Part shown: positions 25,091-33,893 of the stretch, in pieces
Position numbering within the stretch: position 1 is the stretch's first letter
Layout of the letters: each line of letters opens with the position of its first letter
Assembly: GCF_001513675.1 (NCBI RefSeq)
Contig: NZ_CP013859.1
Location: 1,551,081-1,615,080 of the forward strand
Reading direction: 5' to 3'
Source: Microbacterium sp. XT11
Lineage (GTDB): Bacteria > Actinomycetota > Actinomycetes > Actinomycetales > Microbacteriaceae
Length of the DNA stretch: 64,000 nucleotides
Program-made: the position numbers and the translations under genes
The notes under the pieces: generated by a model
What the model was told of the DNA's origin: nothing
The model's input: only the letters and a program-made list of their open reading frames with translations
Database searches by the model: none

Positions 25091-25930
25091 ATGGCAGACT
25101 CGCTCCCCGCTCTCGCGTTCCTCGGTGCCGGATCCATGGGGGGAGCGATCCTGCGCGGCGTGATCGCCAGCGGCATCCGCGTCGACGGCGGCATCACGGC
25201 GACCAATCGCTCTCCCGAGAGCGCGGCGGTCCTCGCCGACCTGCCGGGGGTCACGAGCATCGCTCTCGCTGACGCTCCCGAGGGCAATCTCGAGGCCGCG
25301 GCATCCGCCGACATCGTGCTCGTCGGGGTGAAGCCGGCCATGGTGCCGGATCTGCTGCGCGAGATCGCGCCGCGCCTGCGTGAGGACGCCGTCGTGGTGA
25401 GCCTGGCGGCCGGCGTGACCCTGCGGACGTTCGCCGACGCGCTCGGGGAGAGCGCGCGGGTCATCCGTTCCATGCCCAACACCCCGGCCACGGTCGGCCG
25501 TGCCGTCACCGGCCTCGCGACGGGCAGCGCGGCGACGGCGGAGGACCTGGCGGTGGTGCGTCGTCTGTTCGAGACCGTCGGCGCGGTCATCGAGGTTCCG
25601 GAGTCTCAGATCGACGCGCTGTCCACGATCTCCGGCTCGGGCCCCGCGTACGTCTTCCTCCTCATCGAGGAGTTCACCCGGGCGGCCATGGGCATGGGCT
25701 TCGACGAGGGCGCCGCGCGGCTCATGGCCGAGCAGACCTTCATCGGAGCGACCGCCCTGCTCGACGCATCGGGGGAGCACCCGGCGGAGCTGCGTCGCAG
25801 GGTGACGAGTCCGAAGGGCACGACCGAGCGCGCCATCGCAGTGCTGCAGGACGCCCACCTCGACCGGATCTTCGCGGATGCCGCGGCGGCCGCCCTGGCG
25901 CGTGCCAAGGAGCTGGCTGCCGGAGCCTGA
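25091..25930 (+). CDS. proC: Pyrroline-5-carboxylate reductase, 279 aa
   Basis: Last step of proline synthesis, NAD(P)H-dependent. The N-terminal Rossmann motif LGAGSMGGAI begins at residue 11. Conserved segments include VGVKPAMVPDLL, RSMPNTPATVGRAVTG and the C-terminal dimerisation/substrate block TISGSGPAYVFLLIEEF with VTSPKGTTERAI. Length is typical. TAGGAT exactly 6 nt before ATG 25091 indicates a leaderless message. Monocistronic by context; the next gene is convergent. Confidence 0.96.
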   Translation: MADSLPALAFLGAGSMGGAILRGVIASGIRVDGGITATNRSPESAAVLADLPGVTSIALADAPEGNLEAAASADIVLVGVKPAMVPDLLREIAPRLREDAVVVSLAAGVTLRTFADALGESARVIRSMPNTPATVGRAVTGLATGSAATAEDLAVVRRLFETVGAVIEVPESQIDALSTISGSGPAYVFLLIEEFTRAAMGMGFDEGAARLMAEQTFIGATALLDASGEHPAELRRRVTSPKGTTERAIAVLQDAHLDRIFADAAAAALARAKELAAGA

Positions 25931-25990
25931 GCCGCGGCACACGGACGGGCGCGTCGGAGCTCGAGGTCTGGCCGCCACGCCCGGCCCGGC

Positions 25991-27583
25991 TCACGACTCG
26001 CTGGACACCTCCGCGAGCACTTCGGGCCAGCGGCGGTCGAGGATGCGGCCCCCCAGCGCCCCTCCGCCCCACACCGCCGCGGCACCCAGCACGACACCGC
26101 AAGCGAGGCTCACCCAGCCGAGGGCCGGGGCGCTGAGCGCGGCGATCGCGAAGCCGAGGGCCGGGGCGCCGAGGATCAGGGTGATCGGCGACATGACGGC
26201 CATGGCGATGAGCGACTGCACGCCGCCGGACGATCCGCGTCCGAACGGGCTCGCCTCGGGCGCCGGCGCCCTGCCGGGGAGGAAGCTGCCGGCGAACGCG
26301 CCTGCGCCCGCCGACACCGCGCCGAGGCCGAGAGCCGCGCCCAGGCTCGCCGGGAGCAGATCGATCCGACCCGCGAGCACGCAGCTCGCGATGCACAGCA
26401 CGACCGTCAGCGGCACCGCGACGACGCCGAAGGCGAGCAGGCGCCCGAAGCGATCGGCCGTGCCGCGCACGCCGGAGAGGATGTGCAGGGCGACGGCATC
26501 GTTGTCGTAGGCGATCGACATCTGCACGATCGTGCCGGCGAGGAGCGCGTTGATCGCCGGCACGAGCACCACACCCGACACGAATCCCACTGCGTCATCG
26601 CTCACGCGGTTCATGACGATGACGCCGACGAGGATCGCGGGCAGGAAGAGCATCATGACGATGTTGATCACCTGACGCGGGTCGCGGCGGAAGTAGCGCA
26701 GCGAGCGGGCTCCGATCGCGCCGACCGGGTTCGCCGGGAGCATCCGGTCGACGATGCCGCCCGAACGGACCCGTCCACCGCCGCTGCTCTGGATCGGCGC
26801 GACGAGGCGAGCGGCCAGCAGCGCCCGCGCGGCGAACCACAGCGCGACGACGGTCGCGAGGGCGATCAGCAGCCGCGCGCCGGCCCACCCCAGCTCGCCC
26901 TCGACGAGCGCGGCGGGCACCCCGAAGACGGCCGCCAGCGGCGTCCAGGCGAGCACCTCCGCCACACCGCCGAAGACCGCGCCGATGTCTCCGACCCGAC
27001 GGAGTGCGCTGAGCACCAGATTGATGATGAGGCCGGAGCACGCCGCAAGCAGCACGCCGATCGTCATCACGAGGTCGCGCGCCCGGCGTCTGGCCAGCCA
27101 TCCCGCGAGGACCCCGCTGATCACTCGGGCACCGAGCACGCACAGCGCGAGAGCGAGCGGGAGGGTCAGCAGCGCGGCGATGACGGCGAAGCCGTTCACC
27201 GACCAGCCGACCAGCATGAGCAGCAGCCCGAGTGCCGTCCCGATGCCGCCGATCGTCGTCGTGCCCGCGACCACGAGGCCTGGAAGCAGCGTCTTCGCCG
27301 TGACGGGCAGCAGGGCGAACCGCTCCGGCGCCAGCGAATCGTCGCCGCTCACGAGCAGCGAGCCCACCCACCAGCCGGCGACGATGACGGCGCCCGCGAG
27401 CACCATGACCGTCACGGCGCTGCCCGGAGCCGCGAGGCGCAGCGCCAGGAGGCCGGCCGCGAGCAGCGCCAGGAAGCCGAGAGCCATGAGCCCCGTGATG
27501 ACGAGCGTGACGATCATCCACGGGTTGCGGGCGAGCTGGTGGCCGAGCTGGCGCCAGCGCAGCCCTACGAGGAGCGCAACCAT
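25991..27583 (-). CDS. ABC exporter membrane protein, 530 aa
   Basis: Polytopic protein with about 12 hydrophobic helices and an intact open frame. It pairs with the ATPase immediately upstream (19-bp overlap), giving an ABC-2-like exporter of unknown cargo. The sequence has no solute-binding partner or signal peptide. A cytoplasmic loop, VRSGGIVDRMLPANPVGAIGARSLRYFRRDPRQ in the middle, follows the pattern of large actinobacterial ABC permease subunits. Start at ATG 27581-27583; the same frame runs further upstream through the ATPase gene but that part is a shadow. Confidence 0.82.
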   Translation of the reverse strand: MVALLVGLRWRQLGHQLARNPWMIVTLVITGLMALGFLALLAAGLLALRLAAPGSAVTVMVLAGAVIVAGWWVGSLLVSGDDSLAPERFALLPVTAKTLLPGLVVAGTTTIGGIGTALGLLLMLVGWSVNGFAVIAALLTLPLALALCVLGARVISGVLAGWLARRRARDLVMTIGVLLAACSGLIINLVLSALRRVGDIGAVFGGVAEVLAWTPLAAVFGVPAALVEGELGWAGARLLIALATVVALWFAARALLAARLVAPIQSSGGGRVRSGGIVDRMLPANPVGAIGARSLRYFRRDPRQVINIVMMLFLPAILVGVIVMNRVSDDAVGFVSGVVLVPAINALLAGTIVQMSIAYDNDAVALHILSGVRGTADRFGRLLAFGVVAVPLTVVLCIASCVLAGRIDLLPASLGAALGLGAVSAGAGAFAGSFLPGRAPAPEASPFGRGSSGGVQSLIAMAVMSPITLILGAPALGFAIAALSAPALGWVSLACGVVLGAAAVWGGGALGGRILDRRWPEVLAEVSSES

Positions 27584-28341
27584 GCCAGCGTCTCCGCTCC
27601 GAGCTCGTGGGCGCCGACCAGCGACAGGAAGCGCTGCTGCAGCGACATCCCCGCGCGCACCTCGTCGAGGCTGCCGTTCGCCAGCAACCGGCCTTCGGCG
27701 ACGATCGCCACCCGGTCGCACATCGACTCCACGAGCTCCATCACGTGGCTGGACAGCACGACCGTCCCGCCGCCGTTGACGAAGGCGCGCAGGATCTGGC
27801 GGATCGTCTCGCCCGACACGGGATCGACGGCCTCGAGCGGCTCGTCGAGGATGAGCAGCCGCGGCGCGTGGATGAGCGCGCACGCCAAACCGATCTTCTT
27901 GCGCATTCCGGCGGAGTAATCCACGACGAGCGTGCTCCCCGCATCCGCGAGGCCGAGGGCGTCGAGCAGCTCGCCCGCGCGAGAGACGACGTCGGCCTCG
28001 GGCATGCCGCGCAGGAGTCCGCTGTAGCGCAGCAGCTCGGCGCCCGTGAGGCGGTCGAGCATGCGGATGCCGTCTGGCAGCACGCCCATCCTGGCCTTGG
28101 CCTCCGCGGGGTTCTGCCAGACGTCGACACCGAGCACCCACGCGGTTCCCGCGTCGGGGCGCAGCAGCCCGGTCGTCATCGAGAGCGTCGTCGTCTTGCC
28201 CGCTCCGTTCGGGCCGAGGAGCCCGAGCATGGTGCCGGACGGGACGTCGAGCGAGAGATCGTCGACGGCGATCTTCCGTCCGAACTGCTTGCGCAGGCCG
28301 CGGAGGGCGAGCACGGGAGGGGCCGCTGTGGGGTCGGTCAT
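27565..28341 (-). CDS. ABC exporter ATP-binding protein, 258 aa
   Basis: ATPase with Walker A GPNGAGKT at residues 43-50, signature YSAGMRKKIGLACALIHAP, Walker B LLILDEPLEAVDPVSG, and switch His in VVLSSHVMELVE. The YSAGMRKK signature and the C-terminal region are typical of CcmA/EcsA-type exporters. It overlaps the permease gene by 19 bp. Upstream, a 24-bp perfect palindrome (28360-28383) separates it from trkA. Confidence 0.92.
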   Translation of the reverse strand: MTDPTAAPPVLALRGLRKQFGRKIAVDDLSLDVPSGTMLGLLGPNGAGKTTTLSMTTGLLRPDAGTAWVLGVDVWQNPAEAKARMGVLPDGIRMLDRLTGAELLRYSGLLRGMPEADVVSRAGELLDALGLADAGSTLVVDYSAGMRKKIGLACALIHAPRLLILDEPLEAVDPVSGETIRQILRAFVNGGGTVVLSSHVMELVESMCDRVAIVAEGRLLANGSLDEVRAGMSLQQRFLSLVGAHELGAETLAWLRSS

Positions 28342-28359
28342 GCCCCCATCCCATCACGA

Positions 28360-28383
28360 CGACGGATGCCGCGGCATCCGTCG
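28360..28383. terminator. 24-bp perfect palindrome between trkA and the ABC exporter genes
   Basis: Half-site CGACGGATGCCG followed by its exact complement. On the minus strand it begins 24 nt after the trkA stop and ends 19 nt before the ABC ATPase start, so it could be a terminator hairpin for trk or an operator for the exporter. Its core is the GGATGCCGCGGCATCC palindrome seen elsewhere in the window. No T-tract. Confidence 0.5.
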
Positions 28384-28406
28384 CGCGGGGGATATCGTGA
28401 CGCGGC

Positions 28407-29078
28407 TCAGCGGTCGAGCGCGGCGAACCGCTCGATGTCGCTGTTGGTGCCCGACACGATGATCAGGTCGTGGTTCGTGACCACGGTGGTCGCCTCGGCG
28501 TAGCGGAACGGCTTGCCGGGGCTCTTCACGCCGACCACGGTCACCTTGTACTTCGAGCGCACGCCGGACTCGTTCAGGCCGATGCCGCGGATGAACTTCG
28601 GCGGGTACATCTTCGCCAGCACGAAGTCGTCGTCGAAGCGGATGAAGTCGAGCATCCGTCCCGAGACGAGGTGGGCGACGCGCTCGCCGGCCTCGCGCTC
28701 GGGGTAGATGACGTGGTTCGCGCCGACCCTGGCGAGGATCTTGCCGTGCGACTGCGACACGGCCTTGGCCCAGATCTGCGGAACCTTGAGGTCGACCAGG
28801 TTGGCCGTGATCAGCACCGACGCCTCGATCGACGAGCCGACGGCGACGACGGCGACCTGGAAGTCCTGCGCGCCGATCTGCTGCAGCGCCTCGATGTTCT
28901 TGGCGTCGGCCTGCACGGTGTGGGTGACCCGGTCCGACCACTTCTGCACGAGCTCGAGGTTCTCGTCGATGGCGAGCACCTCGCGGTCGAGACGGTCGAG
29001 CTCACCGGCGCACGCGGCGCCGAACCGGCCGAGACCGATGACGAGAACGGGAGCGTCGCCCCGGAGGACTTCAACCAA
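28407..29078 (-). CDS. Trk/Ktr potassium uptake regulatory subunit (TrkA/KtrA-like), 223 aa
   Basis: Cytosolic gating ring subunit of a K+ channel/transporter. An RCK-N Rossmann domain starts with VLVIGLGRFG (residues 11-20), followed by VLAIDENLELV and VVAVGSSIEASVL; the RCK-C domain occupies the last 80 residues (KVTVVGVKSPGKPF). At 223 residues it is a single RCK unit like KtrA/CeoB rather than the duplicated E. coli TrkA. It overlaps the membrane-subunit gene by 8 bp and is translated second. Confidence 0.92.
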   Translation of the reverse strand: MVEVLRGDAPVLVIGLGRFGAACAGELDRLDREVLAIDENLELVQKWSDRVTHTVQADAKNIEALQQIGAQDFQVAVVAVGSSIEASVLITANLVDLKVPQIWAKAVSQSHGKILARVGANHVIYPEREAGERVAHLVSGRMLDFIRFDDDFVLAKMYPPKFIRGIGLNESGVRSKYKVTVVGVKSPGKPFRYAEATTVVTNHDLIIVSGTNSDIERFAALDR

Positions 29079-30564
29079 CGATGGGCCTTTCCACGGGCAG
29101 TGAGTAGTACTGCGATCGGGAGGTCGCGGCGACCGCCGCGGCGAGTGTCACTGTACCAACGCGCCCCATGAAGATGGTGGCGGCCAGCACGTAGGAACCG
29201 GAGTCCGGCAGGGTCTCGGTGAGCCCGGACGACAGGCCGACGGTGGCGAACGCCGAGATCACGTCGAAGAGCACGTGGCTGATGTCGTCCTTCGTGATCT
29301 GCGCGATCACGATGGTCGAGAGGGCCACGATCGTGGCTCCCCACGCGACGACGCTGAGCGCGACGCGCTGCACGTCGCTGGGGATGCGGCGTCCGAAGAC
29401 CTGCACCGACTGGCGCCCTCGGGCCTCCGACCACACCGCGATCGCCAGCACCGCGAGCGTGGTCACCTTGATGCCGCCGGCCGTCGACGCCGAGCCGCCG
29501 CCGACGAACATGAGCATGCACGCGGCGAGCAGCGAGGAGCCGTTCAAGTCGGCCATGTCGATGACGTTGAAGCCGCCCGACCGCGTCATGGCCGAGAGGA
29601 AGAACGCCTGGAAGGTGGTGTCCGTCGCGTCCATCGAGCCGAAGGTCGCAGGGTTGTCGTATTCGAGGATCAGGAAGACCGCCGCGCCTGCGAAGAACAG
29701 CAGCACCGTGGTGACGATCGTCAGCTTCGAGTGCAGCGACCACTTCTTCACGTGCCAGGTGTGCTTCGCCAGGGTGTAGATCACGGGGAAGCCGATGCTC
29801 CCGAGGAAGACGCCCGCCATCAGCAGCGTGAGCACGAGGTAGTCGTCGGCGAACACCGCGACGCCGCCGTCGTTGGGGACGAATCCGGTGTTGGTGAACG
29901 CCATGGCGGCGAAGTACGGCGCCTCCCACAGGGCGGCGAAGGCGTCGACGCCCGCCATCACGAGGGCGGGGTAGAGCAGCACCGCGAGTGCGCCTTCGAT
30001 GATGAGGGCCGACAGGGCCACCGTCATGAGCAGCTGGCCGACCTCGCCGAGGCGCACGGTCTGGCTCTCGTTGACGACGCCGCCGTGCGCGCGGAGCGGG
30101 TTGGTGTCGCCGGCCGCCATGAGCTTGGCGCGCAGCCCGAGCCGTTTCGAGATCAGCATGCCCATGAGCGACGCGAGGGTCAGCACGCCGAGCGCGCCGA
30201 TGTTGACGCCGATGAACACGAGCACGTGACCGAACGGCGACCAGTGGTTCGCCATGTCGACGGTCGCCAAACCGGTGACGCAGATCGTCGAGACGGCGGT
30301 GAACAGGGCGTCGGAGAGCGGTGTGACCTCGCCGCTGGCCGACGAGATCGGCAACGACAGCAGCACGGTGAACACGAGGATGAGGAGGGCGAAGACCACG
30401 ATCGCGAATCGCGACGGCGATGAGGTCACGATGTGCTTGCCCCAACCGGCCACGCCTTCCAGACGCTGACGGGGAGACGACGCCGAAACGATGCCCGACA
30501 TCGCGTCCCCTCTCGCCTCCGGCTGTGCGCCCATGCCCGGCGCCGCTGGCCGAGCCTTCGTCAT
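29071..30564 (-). CDS. Trk/Ktr potassium transporter membrane subunit (TrkH/KtrB-like), 497 aa
   Basis: K+-translocating subunit with four M1-P-M2 repeats. Four selectivity-loop segments can be read in order: STICVTGLATVD, AFTNTGFVPNDG, MTRSGGFNVID and FATVGLSSGLT. Length fits KtrB/TrkH. The first ATG is 30564, but an in-frame ATG at 30501 has a better ribosome-binding site (GAGAGGGG) and would remove 21 hydrophilic residues, so the true start may be internal. Divergent from the ArsR-type regulator 34 bp away. Confidence 0.92.
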   Translation of the reverse strand: MTKARPAAPGMGAQPEARGDAMSGIVSASSPRQRLEGVAGWGKHIVTSSPSRFAIVVFALLILVFTVLLSLPISSASGEVTPLSDALFTAVSTICVTGLATVDMANHWSPFGHVLVFIGVNIGALGVLTLASLMGMLISKRLGLRAKLMAAGDTNPLRAHGGVVNESQTVRLGEVGQLLMTVALSALIIEGALAVLLYPALVMAGVDAFAALWEAPYFAAMAFTNTGFVPNDGGVAVFADDYLVLTLLMAGVFLGSIGFPVIYTLAKHTWHVKKWSLHSKLTIVTTVLLFFAGAAVFLILEYDNPATFGSMDATDTTFQAFFLSAMTRSGGFNVIDMADLNGSSLLAACMLMFVGGGSASTAGGIKVTTLAVLAIAVWSEARGRQSVQVFGRRIPSDVQRVALSVVAWGATIVALSTIVIAQITKDDISHVLFDVISAFATVGLSSGLTETLPDSGSYVLAATIFMGRVGTVTLAAAVAATSRSQYYSLPVERPIVG

Positions 30565-30598
30565 GGTACTCCGTGCCGGGGGAGACTAGCCTGATCAC

Positions 30599-31015
30599 AT
30601 GACCGACATCTTCGACGTGATCGCGGACGGCACGAGGCGCGACATCCTCCAGCTCCTCCTGCGCAGGACCGCCGAGGGTGACGCGGGGACGAGCGTGAGC
30701 CAGATCGTCGCCGATCTGGGCATCAGTCAGCCCACCGTGTCGAAGCACCTCAAGGTGCTGCGCGACGCAGAGCTCGTCACCGTGCGCGAAGACGGGCAGC
30801 GGCGCTTCTACAGCTTGTCGGTCGCGCCGCTCGAAGCCGTCGACGACTGGCTCGTCCCCTTCCTCGTCGACGCATACGGCGATGAGGCGCCCGACGTCGA
30901 TTATCCGGGGCAGCCTCTCCCCGACGGCGCCGCTCATGCCGCCGAGGTCGTCGGAAGGGCTGCGGCCTCGGCCGCGCACGCGGTCACGACCGCGCTGAAG
31001 CGGTTCGGCGGCTGA
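30599..31015 (+). CDS. ArsR-family winged-helix regulator, 138 aa
   Basis: Compact DNA-binding protein: DVIADGTRRDILQLLL at the N-terminus, then the recognition helix in LGISQPTVSKHLKVLRDAELV, and the wing VREDGQRRFYSL. No metal-binding Cys cluster is seen, so this is the non-metal ArsR subtype often paired with diverse targets. The last 50 residues are an acidic and Ala-rich tail. TAGCCT exactly 6 nt before the ATG indicates a leaderless start. Divergent from the potassium genes, convergent with an ABC exporter; either could be its target. Confidence 0.88.
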   Translation: MTDIFDVIADGTRRDILQLLLRRTAEGDAGTSVSQIVADLGISQPTVSKHLKVLRDAELVTVREDGQRRFYSLSVAPLEAVDDWLVPFLVDAYGDEAPDVDYPGQPLPDGAAHAAEVVGRAAASAAHAVTTALKRFGG

Positions 31016-31017
31016 AC

Positions 31018-31045
31018 GACGGTTCTCCCGACGGGTCGGGCCGTC
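31018..31045 (+). terminator. Nested hairpin after the ArsR-family gene
   Basis: Inner stem CCCGA/TCGGG around CGGG, inside an outer GACGG/CCGTC pair, starting 3 bp after the stop. Followed by TCTCTTCG. Plausible factor-independent terminator for the regulator. Confidence 0.45.
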
Positions 31046-31081
31046 TCTTCGTGCGCGGGCTCTCTCTTCGTGCGCGGGCTC
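31044..31081. repeat. Perfect 19-bp tandem duplication
   Basis: Two identical head-to-tail copies of TCTCTTCGTGCGCGGGCTC in the gap between the convergent ArsR gene and the ABC exporter gene. Confidence 0.8.
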
Positions 31082-31107
31082 TGCCGACGCCGGAAGGGCT
31101 CGCGGGG

Positions 31108-31926
31108 TCAGCGCCGCCCTGCCTTGCGGCGGAACAGCCAGGATCCCCAGACCACCGCGACCGCGAGGATGGCGAGGCACCAGCCGATCGCCCACCACGG
31201 CTCGGCGTGCAGCGGCGTGTCCATGAGGAGGCCGCGGATGGTCTCGACGATCGGCGTGATGGGCTGGTTCGCCGCCACCGGCTGCAACCACTCCGGCATG
31301 CTCGCGACGGGCACGAACGCGCTCGAGAGGTAGGGGAGGAAGAGCAGGATGAACCCGTATCCGTTGGCACCCTCCGGGCTCGCCGCCGCCAGGCCGATCG
31401 CGGCGAAGAGGTAGGTGAGGGCGAGGATGTACAGGGTGATCAGGGCGGCCAGGGCCACCCACTCGATGAACGACGCGGTCGGGCGGAACCCGACGAGCAC
31501 GCCGACGCCGATCACGATGGCGGTCGCGACGAGGTTGCGCAGCACGCTCGCGATGACGTGACCGGTGAGCACGGCGCCGGCGCGCAACGGCATGGTGCGG
31601 AATCGGTCGATGATGCCCGAGCGCATGTCGCCGGCGACGTACACCGCGGTGGACGAGGCTCCGAAGCCGGCACACGTCAGGATGATGCCCGGCACGACAT
31701 AGTCGACGTACGCCCCGGACGGATCGATCGCGCCGCCGAACACCCAGGTGAACATCAGCATGAGCATCACGGGGAGCATGATGGCCATGACGAGGGATTC
31801 CCCGTCGCGGAGCGAGTGGCGAAGGCTTCGTCCGACGAAGATGCTCTCCGCGGTGACGCCGCGCAGGCGCGGGCGCAGAGCCGGAGTCGATGCGGACGTG
31901 GTGTGTGCGTGGGCGAGGGTGCTCAT
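31108..31926 (-). CDS. ABC-2 type exporter permease (DrrB-like), 272 aa
   Basis: Membrane half of a drug-type ABC exporter. Six hydrophobic helices follow a cytoplasmic N-terminus; DRFRTMPLRAGAVLTGHV in the first cytoplasmic loop and YLSSAFVPVASMPEWLQPVAANQPITPIV (read with the helix between) near the C-terminus are hallmarks of the DrrB/ABC-2 family. It overlaps the ATPase gene by 4 bp, giving a two-gene DrrAB operon divergent from a TetR regulator. Confidence 0.9.
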   Translation of the reverse strand: MSTLAHAHTTSASTPALRPRLRGVTAESIFVGRSLRHSLRDGESLVMAIMLPVMLMLMFTWVFGGAIDPSGAYVDYVVPGIILTCAGFGASSTAVYVAGDMRSGIIDRFRTMPLRAGAVLTGHVIASVLRNLVATAIVIGVGVLVGFRPTASFIEWVALAALITLYILALTYLFAAIGLAAASPEGANGYGFILLFLPYLSSAFVPVASMPEWLQPVAANQPITPIVETIRGLLMDTPLHAEPWWAIGWCLAILAVAVVWGSWLFRRKAGRR

Positions 31927-32816
31927 GCGGGCTCCTTCAGGGTGATGGTGTCAGCGGAGTGTTCGGTGACGGCGAGGAAGACGTCGTCGAGGGTCGGGCG
32001 CCGCAGCGTGACGATGCCGTCCCGGCCCGACTCGTCGAGTCGATCGAGCGCGCGGCGCAGCCCCGACACCGATCCGTCGGTCGGGATCTCGCTGAGAAGC
32101 GTCCCTCGTGCGTCGTGGAGTTCGACGGTGTCGCCGCCGACACGCGCTTTCAACTCGGCGGCGGATCCCAGCGCGGCGATCCCTCCGTCGTGCAGCACGG
32201 CGATGCGGTCGGCGAGCTGATCCGCCTCCTCGAGGTACTGCGTCGTCATGAACACGGTCGTGCCCGCCGCGGCCAGCGAGCGGATGATGTCCCAGAGGTC
32301 GCGCCGGCTGCGGGTGTCCAGTCCCGTCGTCGGCTCGTCGAGGAAGAGGATCTCGGGCGCGATGACGAAGCTCAGCGCGAGGTCGAGTCTGCGGCGCATG
32401 CCCCCGGAGAACGTGCGGACGGGGCGCTTGGCGGCATCCGTCAGATCGAACTGCGCGATCAGCTCGGATGCCCTGCGACGGGCGGACGCGCGCCCGTAGC
32501 CGCTGAGCCGGGCGAACATCACGACGTTCTCCGAGGCGGTGAGCGCGTCGTCGACGGCGGCGGACTGACCGGTCAGGCTGATCCGCTGCTGCACGGCGGT
32601 GCTCTGCGTCCTGGTGTCGAAGCCTGCGACGGTGGCGGTGCCTGCGTCCGCGGCGACGAGCGTCGTGAGGATGTTGATGGTCGTGGTCTTGCCGGCTCCG
32701 TTCGGTCCGAGCAGTGCGAAGACCTCGCCGCGCGCGACGGTGAAGGAGAGGCCGTCCACGACGGGGCGTCCTCCGAAGGCCTTGCGCAGGCCCCGTACCT
32801 CGATGGCGGGGATCAT
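31923..32816 (-). CDS. Drug-type ABC exporter ATP-binding protein (DrrA-like), 297 aa
   Basis: ATPase with GPNGAGKTTT near residue 40, signature FSGGMRRRLDLALSFV, Walker B ILFLDEPTTGLDTRSR, and switch His replaced in the TVFMTTQYLEEADQL motif, as is usual in the DrrA family. A C-terminal extension follows the nucleotide-binding domain. ATG 32816 is preceded by GGAAC and gives the canonical IEVRGLRKAFGG start; the longer frame upstream runs through the TetR promoter and is not used. Probably repressed by the divergent TetR protein. Confidence 0.92.
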   Translation of the reverse strand: MIPAIEVRGLRKAFGGRPVVDGLSFTVARGEVFALLGPNGAGKTTTINILTTLVAADAGTATVAGFDTRTQSTAVQQRISLTGQSAAVDDALTASENVVMFARLSGYGRASARRRASELIAQFDLTDAAKRPVRTFSGGMRRRLDLALSFVIAPEILFLDEPTTGLDTRSRRDLWDIIRSLAAAGTTVFMTTQYLEEADQLADRIAVLHDGGIAALGSAAELKARVGGDTVELHDARGTLLSEIPTDGSVSGLRRALDRLDESGRDGIVTLRRPTLDDVFLAVTEHSADTITLKEPA

Positions 32817-32916
32817 GGTGTTCCTTTCTGTGTACGACTGAAACTGTGTATGAACAACGCAACTGTGTATGACAGTAACACACTGTTTAGAAGATAAACA
32901 GAAGTAGGATGGTTCC
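32817..32916. promoter_or_regulatory. Divergent control region with direct repeats and a palindrome
   Basis: AT-rich for this genome. It contains two direct copies of AACTGTGTATGA 19 bp apart (about 32842-32872), a related ACACACTG, and a perfect palindrome CTGTTTA-GAAGA-TAAACAG at 32883-32901. The TetR gene's -10 (TAGGAT, 32905-32910) begins 4 bp after the palindrome and 6 nt before its ATG. The palindrome is the best candidate operator for the TetR protein; the repeats lie in the DrrA leader. Confidence 0.65.
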
Positions 32917-33849
32917 ATGAGCGAGACCGAGGCGACCGAGCTTCCTCGCGGCATCGCCCTCGCCTGGGGCGTCGCCGCCAATCCCCAGCGCGGACCCAAG
33001 CGCGAGATGAGCGTGGAGCGGATCGTCGACGCCGCGGTGGAGCTGGCGGATGCCGACGGCATCGGCGCCGTGTCCATGGCCGCGGTCGCCGCGAAGCTGG
33101 GGTTCACCCCCATGTCGCTCTACCGCTACGTCAGCGCCAAGGACGACCTGCTTCTGCTGATGCAGGAACAGGCCACGGGGCTTCCCCCGGAGAGCCACCG
33201 TGAGCTCGACGGCTGGCGCGACAAGCTCCGCGCCCTCTTCGAAGCGCAGGTGCTGTGCTACCTGCGTCATCCCTGGATGCTGTCGCTGCCCATCGCCGGC
33301 TCGCCGATCACGCCGAACAGCTCGGCGTGGATGGAGGCCGGCCTCACTGCGCTCGAGGAGACCCCGCTCGACGCCGACGAGCGGCTGGCCGTGGCGCTGG
33401 CGATGACGGGCCACGCGCGCTGGTGCGGCATCGTGCAGGCGGGGTACGCCGAGGAGTCGCGCCGCACGGGACGGTCGGCGGCGGAGGTCTCCCAGAACGA
33501 GGCCGAGCTCTTCGATCGGGTCATCGATGCGACCGAGTTCCCGGCCCTGCGCCGGGCGATCGACGACGGCGTCTTCACCTCGGCCGCCGATCCGTTCCGC
33601 TTCGCCGTCGAACGCACGCTCGACGGGGTGTCGGCATACATCGACGCGCTCGACCGCGGCGAGCCCCGCGCCCTGCCGCACACCTGGCTCGCGGTCGATC
33701 CGGTCGAGCTCGCCGGCGACCGGCGCGTGCGCGAGGCGCAGAAGGCGGTGCGCGAGGCCGAGAAGGCGCTGCACGCCGCCAGGAAGGTGGAACGCCAAGC
33801 GCTCAAGGATGCCGCGGAGCGTATGGCGCGGGCGAAGCGGCAGGCCTGA
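32917..33849 (+). CDS. TetR/AcrR-family transcriptional regulator, 310 aa
   Basis: N-terminal helix-turn-helix at about residues 30-80 (VDAAVELADADGIGAVSMAAVAAKLGFTPMSLYRYVSAKDDLL, cited in part), then a large all-helical TetR_C-type ligand-binding domain. The last 45 residues are a charged, Ala/Lys/Arg-rich helix (AQKAVREAEKALHAARKVER) that looks like a coiled coil and makes this longer than a usual TetR protein. Leaderless start with TAGGAT 6 nt before the ATG. It likely represses the divergent drug exporter and itself. Confidence 0.9.
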   Translation: MSETEATELPRGIALAWGVAANPQRGPKREMSVERIVDAAVELADADGIGAVSMAAVAAKLGFTPMSLYRYVSAKDDLLLLMQEQATGLPPESHRELDGWRDKLRALFEAQVLCYLRHPWMLSLPIAGSPITPNSSAWMEAGLTALEETPLDADERLAVALAMTGHARWCGIVQAGYAEESRRTGRSAAEVSQNEAELFDRVIDATEFPALRRAIDDGVFTSAADPFRFAVERTLDGVSAYIDALDRGEPRALPHTWLAVDPVELAGDRRVREAQKAVREAEKALHAARKVERQALKDAAERMARAKRQA

Positions 33850-33893
33850 GGTCTGTCGGCTCCCGCGGGCGCAGTTCACATCTGTCACCCGGG

